DNA from: Spirosoma fluviale | GTDB taxonomy: Bacteria > Bacteroidota > Bacteroidia > Cytophagales > Spirosomataceae | DNA: 64,000 nt | Direction: 5' to 3' | Assembly: GCF_900230225.1 (NCBI RefSeq) | Contig: NZ_OCNH01000002.1 | Location: 683,844-747,843, forward strand | Shown here: piece after piece, positions 8,662-16,477 of the stretch | How the letters are laid out: every line of letters starts with the position of its first letter | Numbering within the stretch: the stretch's first letter is position 1 | Position numbers and translations under genes: made by a program | Notes under the pieces: model-generated | Told to the model about the DNA's origin: nothing | Database searches by the model: none | The model's input: the letters and a program-made list of their open reading frames with translations, nothing else

Positions 8662-11079
8662 TTATTCGGACCGCAACGATTTCACCGGGTTCATCAACGC
8701 GGCTTTCACGCTTTGATAACTTACCGTCAATAGCGCAATCATAATGGCAAGCACCCCGGCCAGGGCGAAGACCCACCATTCGATGTCGATTTTGTAGGCA
8801 AAATCCTGAAGCCAGTTGTCCATAGCCCACCACGCCAGGGGCGAGGCAATGACGATAGCCGCCACAACAAGCTTGAGAAAGTCTTTAGAGAGTAACGCCA
8901 CGATGCTGGAAATACTGGCCCCCAGTACTTTACGGACGCCGATTTCTTTGGTTCGCTGCTCGATGGTAAGCAGGGCAATCGAGAACAAACCCATGCACGA
9001 GAGCAAAATGGCGATGCCCGCAGCGGTGGAAAAAATGGTGGATAGTCGCTGTTCTTTCCGGTACCAGCGTTCGGTGTTCTCGTCCAGAAACGACCCGATG
9101 AATTCCTGTTTGGGGGCAATGGTTTTCCAGGCGCTCTTGATGGTTTCCATCGCGCCCGTCAGGTTTTGCGGATTTACCCGCACAAGGATGTATTGAATGG
9201 GTGCGCTGGATTCCATTTGCAGGGTAATCGATTTGGCTTCCTGATGCAAAGAATAGAGATTGAAATCCGACACGACGCCCACAATCTGGTACGATTTATT
9301 GTCGGGCTTGATGAATTTGCCAACAGGATTCGCTTCGCCCAGCGCCTTGGCCATACTCTCCGTAATCAGCACCGCCGAACTCGAATCGGTACTGAACGCC
9401 GGACTGAAATCGCGGCCCTTCAGGAGCTTGATACCCATTGTTTTGAGGTAATCGGTGTCGATGCGAAGCCAATCGCAGGTGATGTCGCGCTTTCCGTAGA
9501 GGAAGCCGAACATCATGCGCGACGAACTGCCGTCCAGCCCCGCGCCAATGTTCACCCCGGAACCGGACACGGCCGTGATATTTGGCTGGTTCGTCAGCCG
9601 GTCGCGCATAGCTTTCAGGGCTACGGTACCGTTCAGTTCGCCACCCACCGGAATACTGATTACCTGCTCTTTGTCCATGCCCATGGGTTTCTGTTGCAGG
9701 TAACTAATCTGCTGGCGGACAATAACCGTACAAACAATGAGCAGACAGGCAATCGTAAACTGCGTTACGATCAGGGAGTTGCGCAGGAATCCCGGTTTGC
9801 TCATTTTTACTTTCCCTTTCAGTACCTCAACGGCGTTGAAGCGCGTGACGAACCAGGAGGGATAGCCGCCGGCCACCAGCGTGATGAACAGGAAGCCAAG
9901 CGCCGTTACCAGCAGAACGGTTGGCGTCAGGAAATTATCCAGTGTCAGGTAGCTTCGGAACAGGCGGTTGAAGGTAGGCAGCACAACATAGGCCAGCCCT
10001 AGGCCAATGAGCAGGGCAGCAAAGCACAGCAGCAGGGTTTCGCCCCAGATTTGACTGAACAACTGTCCCCGTTGTGCCCCCAGCGATTTACGAACCCCGA
10101 CTTCCCGCGCCCGCGAGAGCGATTGCGCAATGGTCAGGTTAATGAAGTTGATGCAGGCAATGGCTAGAATAAACAGGCCGATGAGCAGCAATGTGTACAC
10201 ATACGCCCGGCTGATACCTCCGCCATGCGTGGTAACGGTGTCGAAATGGACATCGCGCATCGGCTCTAAAAGCAGGCTACGCTGGTAGCCCAGTTCATTT
10301 TTCGGATAGCCCTGTTTCTGACGGTCTTTAATGTCGGAAGCGAAGTATTTATCCATGAAAGCCTGCGTCCGACGTTGCAGCGTTTGGGCATCGGTACCGG
10401 CTTTTATTTTCACATATACATCATGGTTCCCATGATCCCAGCGGGATTTAAACTCCTGATAGTCGCCTGCATTGTCGCTGCGGATGAGGGCGTCGAAGTC
10501 GATTGATGAGTTTTTCGGAGCATTGCTGATGACGCCCGTAACGGTAAATGCCTGCCAGGCATCGTTCATGCGGAGCTGGAGCGGCTTACCGACGGGATCT
10601 TCCTGCCCGAAAATATCCTTCGCCATGCGTTCGCTGATGACAATGTCGCTCAGACTGTTCATGGCTGTTTTTACGTTGCCCTTTTGAAGCGGGAAGCTGA
10701 ACATGGTGAGGAAGTCGGCATCGGCCATGCGGACATCCTTGCTGTAGGTCTGACTCGAACGCCGGACAATGGCACTCCGGTCGAACCAGCGCGTAACGCC
10801 TTCAATTTCGGGAAATTCAGCTTTGAGGGCAGGTGAAATCGGATAAGGCATCGTGCTCCCTTTATCCGTAGTCCCATCGCGGTTGGTCGACAGGAAGTTC
10901 AGCCGGAAGATGCGGTCGGCATCGGTATGGAAGCTATCGTACGACAACTCAAAGGTGGCCGTCAGAAATAAAAGCACGCAGGTACCGAACGCCACCGACA
11001 GGCCAACGATGTTGATGAGCGTGTGCGTGCGGTGTTTCCAGAGCGTTCTAAGGGCGACTTTGAGGTAATTGCGGAACAT
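8662..11079 (-). CDS. FtsX/MacB-type ABC transporter permease (paralogue 3)
   Basis: 805 residues; N-terminal helix near 20-42 (INIVGLSVAFGTCVLLFLTA), periplasmic core, FtsX unit with SRAREVGVRKSLGA, second periplasmic domain, and C-terminal FtsX unit with RTKEIGVRKVLGAS and the common MNPVKSLRSE end. The most diverged of the four in its periplasmic parts. Its start region overlaps the promoter of the divergent Uma2-like gene (11092-11099), so the two genes share regulatory DNA. Confidence 0.92.
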   Translation of the reverse strand: MFRNYLKVALRTLWKHRTHTLINIVGLSVAFGTCVLLFLTATFELSYDSFHTDADRIFRLNFLSTNRDGTTDKGSTMPYPISPALKAEFPEIEGVTRWFDRSAIVRRSSQTYSKDVRMADADFLTMFSFPLQKGNVKTAMNSLSDIVISERMAKDIFGQEDPVGKPLQLRMNDAWQAFTVTGVISNAPKNSSIDFDALIRSDNAGDYQEFKSRWDHGNHDVYVKIKAGTDAQTLQRRTQAFMDKYFASDIKDRQKQGYPKNELGYQRSLLLEPMRDVHFDTVTTHGGGISRAYVYTLLLIGLFILAIACINFINLTIAQSLSRAREVGVRKSLGAQRGQLFSQIWGETLLLCFAALLIGLGLAYVVLPTFNRLFRSYLTLDNFLTPTVLLVTALGFLFITLVAGGYPSWFVTRFNAVEVLKGKVKMSKPGFLRNSLIVTQFTIACLLIVCTVIVRQQISYLQQKPMGMDKEQVISIPVGGELNGTVALKAMRDRLTNQPNITAVSGSGVNIGAGLDGSSSRMMFGFLYGKRDITCDWLRIDTDYLKTMGIKLLKGRDFSPAFSTDSSSAVLITESMAKALGEANPVGKFIKPDNKSYQIVGVVSDFNLYSLHQEAKSITLQMESSAPIQYILVRVNPQNLTGAMETIKSAWKTIAPKQEFIGSFLDENTERWYRKEQRLSTIFSTAAGIAILLSCMGLFSIALLTIEQRTKEIGVRKVLGASISSIVALLSKDFLKLVVAAIVIASPLAWWAMDNWLQDFAYKIDIEWWVFALAGVLAIMIALLTVSYQSVKAALMNPVKSLRSE

Positions 11080-11099
11080 GAATGTTTTCGTTAATTTTG
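11069..11099 (+). promoter_or_regulatory. Bacteroidota-type promoter for the Uma2-like gene
   Basis: A perfect -7 element TAATTTTG at 11092-11099 is preceded by TTG at 11069-11071 with 20 bases between, matching the TTG/N19-21/TAnnTTTG arrangement. It lies inside the 5' end of the divergent permease gene and just downstream of an in-frame ATG at 11082, which favours the ATG at 11118 as the real start. Confidence 0.6.
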
Positions 11100-11117
11100 T
11101 CTAAAACGCTGTCTATT

Positions 11118-11561
11118 ATGTACTTTCCTTCTGTAAGTGGTCCTTCCGTTGTCGGCGAAGATTTGGGCGTCTGGGCTCCTGCCGATCATCAGCGGATTAT
11201 CGCTAAACTAACTGTCGGACTGGGTGTCCTTTATTATCGGGAAAAGACGGTTCGCTTAGAACCACTACCTGAAACGATGCTTGACGATGCCAAAGCCAGT
11301 CTTGTTCCTGATCTGTCACTGGTCGACAACAGCGCTGACGAAACGCCAATTATTATCGAAGTGTGCAAGACAAAAGGTCAAAAGGACGATGTACAGAAAG
11401 TGATTCAACTAGTTGATAATAATCTGTATGGTATCCGCGAAGGCTTCGTCTACAATTACAAAACCCAGCAATGGCTTCGGTATCGTTTTGGCGATGGTGG
11501 CCTGACCACCGAATCGTCATTCTCTGAGCTACTCAACCTCGACCTGAACGATTTCCTGTAA
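11118..11561 (+). CDS. Uma2-family (DUF820) putative nuclease-fold protein
   Basis: 147 residues from the ATG at 11118; an ATG at 11082 in the same frame would add 12 residues but precedes the recognised -7 element. The sequence has the restriction-endonuclease-like core of the family: LVPDLSLVD (the PD motif, about 75-83) followed by IIIEVCKTKG (the ExK position, with Cys between Glu and Lys). Families of this type are abundant in cyanobacteria and Bacteroidota; nuclease activity is assumed from the fold and rarely shown. It is inserted between permease genes in opposite orientation, flanked by a palindrome on its 3' side, which suggests a mobile or cargo origin. Confidence 0.65.
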   Translation: MYFPSVSGPSVVGEDLGVWAPADHQRIIAKLTVGLGVLYYREKTVRLEPLPETMLDDAKASLVPDLSLVDNSADETPIIIEVCKTKGQKDDVQKVIQLVDNNLYGIREGFVYNYKTQQWLRYRFGDGGLTTESSFSELLNLDLNDFL

Positions 11562-11629
11562 ACGTACCCATGGGCTTTAGCCCGTGTATGCATTGATACA
11601 AAACACGGGCTAAAGCCCGTGGGTACGTA
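11562..11629. repeat. Palindrome at convergent gene ends
   Basis: Arms ACGTACCCATGGGCTTTAGC at 11563 and its near-perfect complement ending at 11628, with an ~18-base loop. It separates the 3' ends of the Uma2-like gene and permease 4 and may act as a bidirectional terminator, though no T run follows. Confidence 0.75.
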
Positions 11630-11632
11630 GTA

Positions 11633-14020
11633 TCACTCCGTTCTCAACGATTTCACCGGATTCATCATCGCGGCTTTGATGCTTTGATAACTTACGGTCA
11701 GGAACGCAATGAGAACGGCCAGTACACCCGCTATGCCGAAAATCCACCAGGTCAGGTCTTCCCGATACGCAAACGTTTCCAGCCATTTGCTCAATGCCCA
11801 CCACGCCAGCGGAGTGGAGAGTACCAGCGCAATCAGCACCAGTTTTAGAAAATCTTTTGAGAGCAGGCCAACGATATTCGTTACCGACGCGCCTAATACC
11901 TTCCGCACGCCAATCTCTTTGGTACGCTGCTCGGCCGTGAAAGCTGCCAGCGCAAATAGTCCCAGGCAGGAGATCAGAATGGCCAGCATACCGAAATAGT
12001 TGACAAGGATGTGTACCTGCTGCTCGGCCCGGTACAGGCTTTCGAACTCTTCGTCCAGAAAATGATAGGTAAACGGATAATTCGGGTTGAATTGCTTGGA
12101 CAACTTTTCGAGCTCGGCGATGGCGTTGGGTGCTTGCCCGGCGTGGGTCTTTACAAGTAGATAACTCGTGTTCCGGCTGTCGAAGCAAAGGATAAGCGGG
12201 GCTATTGTCTGATGCAGCGAGTTGAGGTGAAAGTCTTTCATCAACCCAATGATCTTGCCCTTACCCGGCCAGAACTGCACATTTTTTCCAACCGGATCTT
12301 TCATTGCCATCAACCGGGCAGCGGCTTCGTTGATGAGGTAATTGGTCGAATCGGCGGGACTGTCGGTGCGGAAGTCGCGCCCGTCGACCAGCTTGATATT
12401 CATGGTTTTGGTGAAGTCGCCCCCCACAAACATGCAGGATACGTTTGTTTGCAGGTTGGGGTCTTTGCCGTCCCATTTCAGGTCGCCGGAAGTGCTTTGG
12501 ACATTCACCGGTAATGACATAGCCGTTGTAGCCGAGGCAATGGCTGGCTGCCGCATCACTTCCTGCCGGAATGCTTCTACTTTTTTAGGTTGGGCAATCT
12601 CACCTTCCAGTGGAAGATAAACGATGTTTTCGCGGTCGAGGCCAAGGTTCTTGGTACGAAGGTAGTTCATCTGCCGACCGATAGCCAGTATGCCGACAAT
12701 CAGAAAAATCGACAGCGAAAACTGGAAGACAACCAGCACCCGCCGGAACAGAGCCGGGCTACTAAACGCCGAACCAGAGCTCAATTGAATTTTCCCCTTC
12801 ATGATTTTTATCGGCTGCAAAGACGACAGGAACAGCGCCGGATAACTGCCTGATAAAAAACCCGTAATAAGGACCAGTCCGAGGATGGTGAGCCACAGAG
12901 CCGGTTCGGTCAGGTCGAGGGTTAGTTGTTTCTCAAATGTGGTGTTGAAAGTGGGTAGCACACACCAGACGAGACCTACCGCCAACACGATGGCCAGCAA
13001 GCTCATGAGCATCGACTCGCTCAAAAACTGCCCGATCAGCGACGACCTCAACGCGCCCACTACTTTCCGAACGCCCACTTCCTTCGCCCGCATCGCCGAC
13101 TGGGCCGTGGCCAGGTTCATGAAGTTGATACAGGCAATGAGGAGCATGAACAGCGCGACGATGGAGAAGATCCGCACATACTCGATGCGCCCACCCACCG
13201 ATACGCCGTTTTTGTAGTCTGAATACAGGTGCAGGTCGGTGATGGGTTGCAGAACGGGGCGCCCCGTTTCGAAGTTTTTACCGGCAGTACGGGGGTAAAT
13301 CGTTGCCATAGCGGCTTCGGCCTGGGCCAGCGTCGTCGGTCCGCCGATGCGGTTGGGTTTCAGCCGGACAAAGGTTTGAAAGGAGTTGTTGCCCCAGGTT
13401 TTCATCCAGTCCTGCTCGTACGCTTTCCAGTTCACCAGCCAGTCGAACTGAAGCGTCGAGTTGGTCGGCAAATTTTCCAGTATCGCACCAACAACGTAAA
13501 ACTTGTTGTTGTCGAGTTGCAGGGTTTTGCCAAGGGCTAATCCATTCGGGAAGAATTTCTCCGCCAGTTTTCGGGTAATAACGATCTGGTTGGGTTGCGC
13601 CAGCGCGGCTTTGGGATTTCCGTATAGAGCAGGCAGGTCGAAGACACCAAAAAAATCGGCGGTAGCATAATGCCCTTTTTCCTTGGCGGTTGTTTCGCCA
13701 ACTTTTACCAGCACTTCATTACTGAAGTTGATCTTGGTGGTGGCCGCTACTTCCGGTACATCTTTCGCGATGGCTTCCTGCAAGGGGCCGGGTGTGACGG
13801 TGTTCGTGACCGTTTCGCCATTGTAGGGGAAGTTGACCCGCACATAATGAATGCTCTCGGCGTTGTTCAGAAAGCGGTTATAGCTCAGTTCATCCTTCAC
13901 CCAGAGGCCAATCAGCAAGCTGCACGCCATGCCCAACGCCAGTCCAAAAACGTTGATGGATGAGTAGAGTTTGTTCTTCATCAAACTCCGAAACGCGATT
14001 TTGACGTAGTTGCGGAACAT
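11633..14020 (-). CDS. FtsX/MacB-type ABC transporter permease (paralogue 4)
   Basis: 795 residues. First helix SINVFGLALGMACSLLIGLW near 20-40, periplasmic domain, FtsX unit with MRAKEVGVRKVVGALR, second periplasmic domain, FtsX unit with RTKEIGVRKVLGAS; ends MNPVKSLRTE, differing by one residue from the other three. It is the closest permease to the ATPase gene (gap 100 bp, filled by a palindrome), so it is the most likely primary partner. Confidence 0.92.
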   Translation of the reverse strand: MFRNYVKIAFRSLMKNKLYSSINVFGLALGMACSLLIGLWVKDELSYNRFLNNAESIHYVRVNFPYNGETVTNTVTPGPLQEAIAKDVPEVAATTKINFSNEVLVKVGETTAKEKGHYATADFFGVFDLPALYGNPKAALAQPNQIVITRKLAEKFFPNGLALGKTLQLDNNKFYVVGAILENLPTNSTLQFDWLVNWKAYEQDWMKTWGNNSFQTFVRLKPNRIGGPTTLAQAEAAMATIYPRTAGKNFETGRPVLQPITDLHLYSDYKNGVSVGGRIEYVRIFSIVALFMLLIACINFMNLATAQSAMRAKEVGVRKVVGALRSSLIGQFLSESMLMSLLAIVLAVGLVWCVLPTFNTTFEKQLTLDLTEPALWLTILGLVLITGFLSGSYPALFLSSLQPIKIMKGKIQLSSGSAFSSPALFRRVLVVFQFSLSIFLIVGILAIGRQMNYLRTKNLGLDRENIVYLPLEGEIAQPKKVEAFRQEVMRQPAIASATTAMSLPVNVQSTSGDLKWDGKDPNLQTNVSCMFVGGDFTKTMNIKLVDGRDFRTDSPADSTNYLINEAAARLMAMKDPVGKNVQFWPGKGKIIGLMKDFHLNSLHQTIAPLILCFDSRNTSYLLVKTHAGQAPNAIAELEKLSKQFNPNYPFTYHFLDEEFESLYRAEQQVHILVNYFGMLAILISCLGLFALAAFTAEQRTKEIGVRKVLGASVTNIVGLLSKDFLKLVLIALVLSTPLAWWALSKWLETFAYREDLTWWIFGIAGVLAVLIAFLTVSYQSIKAAMMNPVKSLRTE

Positions 14021-14037
14021 GGGTTGAGAGGAGATTT

Positions 14038-14116
14038 GTAGAGACGCAATCCCTTGCGTCTCCTAAGCGTCAGCAAAACCATCCGGGGTATGAGACGCAA
14101 GGGATTGCGTCTCTAC
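14038..14116. repeat. Dispersed palindromic repeat, GTAGAGACGCAA family (short form)
   Basis: Arms GTAGAGACGCAATCCCTTGC (14038) and GCAAGGGATTGCGTCTCTAC (ending 14116). The loop is shorter than in the copies at 5974 and 8548 but keeps GCGTCAGCA and CCATCCGGG. Fills the gap between permease 4 and the ATPase gene. Confidence 0.85.
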
Positions 14117-14120
14117 GTTC

Positions 14121-14798
14121 CTATACGTGGAAATTCTCCGTGACCACTTTACCATCGAACAAATTCACGATGCGATGCGCGAAACCGGCATCGTAGGGTG
14201 AGTGCGTTACCATAATGATCGTGGTGCCTTCGTCGTTCAGTTCGCCCAGGAGCTTCATTACTTCCTCGCCATTCTTGGAGTCGAGGTTACCCGTCGGTTC
14301 ATCGGCCAGGATCAGCTTGGGTTTGGCAACAACCGCCCGCGCAATGGCCGTCCGCTGCTGCTGACCACCCGATAACTGTTGCGGGAAGTGATTGCGCCGG
14401 TGCATGATGCTCATCCGCTCCAAGGCTTCTTCTACGCGCTTCTTCCGCTCGTCGGGGGGCGTTTTTAGATACAGCAGGGGTAGCTCGACGTTTTCATACA
14501 CGGTCAGTTCGTCGATCAGGTTGAAGCTCTGGAACACGAAGCCGATGGAGCCTTTGCGGAGTTGCGCCCGTTGCCGTTCGGTCATTTTGGCTACTTCCGT
14601 GCCGTAGAAATTGTACTCGCCCTCGCTGGGGTTATCCAGCAGTCCCAAAATGTTGAGCAGCGTGGATTTGCCGCAGCCCGAAGGGCCCATGATGGCGACG
14701 AACTCGCCGTCTTTGACATCCATATTGATGCCATTAAGGGCGGTGGTTTCTACTTCTTCGGTCGAGAAGAGTTTCTGAAGGTTAATTGTCTGAATCAT
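14121..14798 (-). CDS. ABC transporter ATP-binding protein, MacB/LolD type
   Basis: 225 residues from the ATG at 14798 ([11 protein letters not shown]); a longer frame to 14903 passes through a palindromic repeat and is unlikely to be translated. Walker [10 protein letters not shown] near 39-47, Q-loop FVFQSFNL, signature LSGGQQQR, Walker [13 protein letters not shown] and the switch histidine MVTHS are all intact. The [10 protein letters not shown] form is typical of the MacB/LolD/FtsE subfamily that works with FtsX-type permeases. It is the only ATPase for four permeases and a HlyD adaptor in this cluster, so probably it is shared. Confidence 0.93.
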   Translation of the reverse strand: MIQTINLQKLFSTEEVETTALNGINMDVKDGEFVAIMGPSGCGKSTLLNILGLLDNPSEGEYNFYGTEVAKMTERQRAQLRKGSIGFVFQSFNLIDELTVYENVELPLLYLKTPPDERKKRVEEALERMSIMHRRNHFPQQLSGGQQQRTAIARAVVAKPKLILADEPTGNLDSKNGEEVMKLLGELNDEGTTIIMVTHSPYDAGFAHRIVNLFDGKVVTENFHV

Positions 14799-14811
14799 AT
14801 GGAAAAGGGTT

Positions 14812-14974
14812 TGCCACAGAGATGCACGGAGGAGCACAGAGATACACAGAGGTTTAAAAGAGATTTTTCCTGTGTTTATCCGTGTTGCCTTATTCGCCAA
14901 CAAGCACGACGGTGGGCTTTAAAAGAGAAACTTTCTCTGTGTATCTCCGTGTACCTCCGTGTATCTCTGTGGCA
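14812..14974. repeat. Long inverted repeat of CACAGAGATACAC units
   Basis: The left side starts TGCCACAGAGATGCACGGAG at 14812 and the right side ends with the complement of TGCCACAGAGATACACGGAG at 14974. Each arm contains two or three degenerate CACnGAGATACAC subunits, and the motif TTTAAAAGAGA occurs on both sides of the centre. It lies between the ATPase start and the HlyD stop. A different family from the GTAGAGACGCAA elements. Confidence 0.75.
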
Positions 14975-14983
14975 TACATAATG

Positions 14984-16231
14984 TTAAAATTCTAAAACTT
15001 CATTATCTCCAAAATTCTCGTAACTGCTCGTGATCACCTGTTCGCCGGGTTGCAGGCCGTCAAGTACTTCGTAGAACTCGGGGTTTTTGCGGCCCAGCGT
15101 AATTTGCCGTTTCACCGCCCGTTTGCCCGACCGATCCACGACATACACCCAGTTGCCGCCCGTGTCGGAGAAGAAGCCGCCGACGGGGATGAGCGTTGCT
15201 TTAGCCGCTTTGCCCAACTCCAGCTGAATCGGCGACGACTGGCCACGCTTGATGCCTTCGGGAGCCCCTTTCGGGAAGATCATGTCGACCTCGAACCGGC
15301 CGCTTTTTACCTCCGGATAGACCCGGTTAATGCTCAGTTCGTGCATTTTTCCGTTGAACTCAAACGACCCTTTCAAACCGGCGAATACCCGGCTGATGTA
15401 GTGTTCATCGACGCCAACCCGCATTTTGAAGCCGTTCAGGTCGTCAATCTGCCCAATGTTCTGACCCCGGTTGATGTTCGAGCCAACTTCCACATCGATG
15501 CTGGACAACTGGCCCGAAACAGGCGCTTTTACGACCAGGTTATCGAGTGTCTGTTGCCAAAGAGCCACATTTTTCTGCGTACGTTGCAACGTACCTTCCA
15601 ATTGTTTGATCTGGAACTTCGCGTTATCTTCCTGATATTTCTGCGTTTCAATTTCAATACTACGCTGGCTGGTTAGCCGTTCGTAGGCACGCTTGGCCTT
15701 TAGGTAATCCTCTTCCGAAATAACTTTGTCCTTATACAATTTGGCCTGACGGTCGTAGGAGTCTTTCGCCTGATCAATTTGTGCATCCAGATCGGCCAGG
15801 GTTTTTCGGAGCGTAAACCGTTCAACCTGTAGGCGCTGGCGGGTATTTTGCAGGTCGTTAACCAGTCGGTTGGCTTCGGTTTCAGATTGTAAGAAGCTCA
15901 GTTTGAGGCTTTGGTTCTCCAGCTTCAGCAGCACATCGCCCTGCTTTACGGTGCTGCCGCCTTCAACCAGTTTCTGGGTTACGTATCCACCTTCGATGGC
16001 ATCGAGCCGGATGGTTTTCAGCGGCTGTACCACGCCCGTGACGGCGATAAAGTCTTCAAAAGGGCCAGTCGAAACGGCTGAAACGGTGATTTTGTCTTTT
16101 TCGACATTGAGTTTCGACCGGCGGTCGGCGAAGAAGAGAGTGTAAGCTAGCAAGCCTATAACCAGTGTTCCGCCCCCGAAAAGAGCCAGTCGCTGGGTTG
16201 TCCAAAATCGTTTAGGTAGTACGCGATCCAT
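14984..16231 (-). CDS. HlyD/MacA-family periplasmic adaptor subunit
   Basis: 415 residues. A single N-terminal membrane helix (residues about 13-30, LALFGGGTLVIGLLAYTLFF) anchors it; then a lipoyl/barrel part (TGVVQPLKTIRLDAIEGGYV near 65-85), a long alpha-helical hairpin rich in Gln/Lys/Glu (about 110-235), the returning lipoyl half (VVKAPVSGQLSSIDVEVGS), and membrane-proximal beta domains. This is the MacA/HlyD adaptor layout, which links an FtsX-type permease to an outer-membrane channel. No TolC homologue is in the window. A sigma54-like promoter candidate lies ~100 bp upstream. Confidence 0.9.
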   Translation of the reverse strand: MDRVLPKRFWTTQRLALFGGGTLVIGLLAYTLFFADRRSKLNVEKDKITVSAVSTGPFEDFIAVTGVVQPLKTIRLDAIEGGYVTQKLVEGGSTVKQGDVLLKLENQSLKLSFLQSETEANRLVNDLQNTRQRLQVERFTLRKTLADLDAQIDQAKDSYDRQAKLYKDKVISEEDYLKAKRAYERLTSQRSIEIETQKYQEDNAKFQIKQLEGTLQRTQKNVALWQQTLDNLVVKAPVSGQLSSIDVEVGSNINRGQNIGQIDDLNGFKMRVGVDEHYISRVFAGLKGSFEFNGKMHELSINRVYPEVKSGRFEVDMIFPKGAPEGIKRGQSSPIQLELGKAAKATLIPVGGFFSDTGGNWVYVVDRSGKRAVKRQITLGRKNPEFYEVLDGLQPGEQVITSSYENFGDNEVLEF

Positions 16232-16332
16232 TGCAATTGTCTAGCGAAAGAGTGAAAAGTGAGAGATCGGGCCGGCGTTCCAGTGGTATGCTAGTGTAGT
16301 AAAAGCAGATCCAGGCTCAAAGCTCATTCGCT

Positions 16333-16348
16333 ACCAAGTGTTGTGCCA
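16333..16348 (-). promoter_or_regulatory. Candidate sigma54 (-24/-12) promoter before the HlyD gene
   Basis: The minus strand reads TGGCACAACACTTGGT, against the consensus TGGCACN5TTGCW: the -24 half is exact and the -12 half has one change (GC to GG). It is ~100 bp upstream of the HlyD start at 16231, and a gene for a sigma54-activator-type regulator is nearby (18427). The change is in a normally well-kept dinucleotide, so this is a candidate only. Confidence 0.4.
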
Positions 16349-16414
16349 ATAGTCATGCCAACCAACCCCTAAGTCTGATTTTCAATAGTTTAGATTATGG
16401 CTCAGCATGTTCGG

Positions 16415-16430
16415 TGTCCGCTTTCGGACG
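16415..16430. promoter_or_regulatory. Candidate enhancer palindrome for the sigma54 activator
   Basis: TGTCCGCTTTCGGACG is an interrupted palindrome (TGTCCG-N4-CGGACg) about 70 bp upstream of the candidate -24 element, the usual distance for an NtrC-type binding site. A further half-site TTGTCCG follows at 16435-16441. Confidence 0.4.
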
Positions 16431-16477
16431 AATCTTGTCCGTTTTTAGGCCTCCCGGTGAAACGCCCGTCCGGTCTT

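Noticed and set aside
14799..14903. Longer start for the ABC ATPase
   Set aside because: The extra 35 codons run through the inverted repeat at 14812 and have no resemblance to the family's N-terminus.
15050..15676. Plus-strand frame of 208 codons
   Set aside because: Antisense to the HlyD gene.
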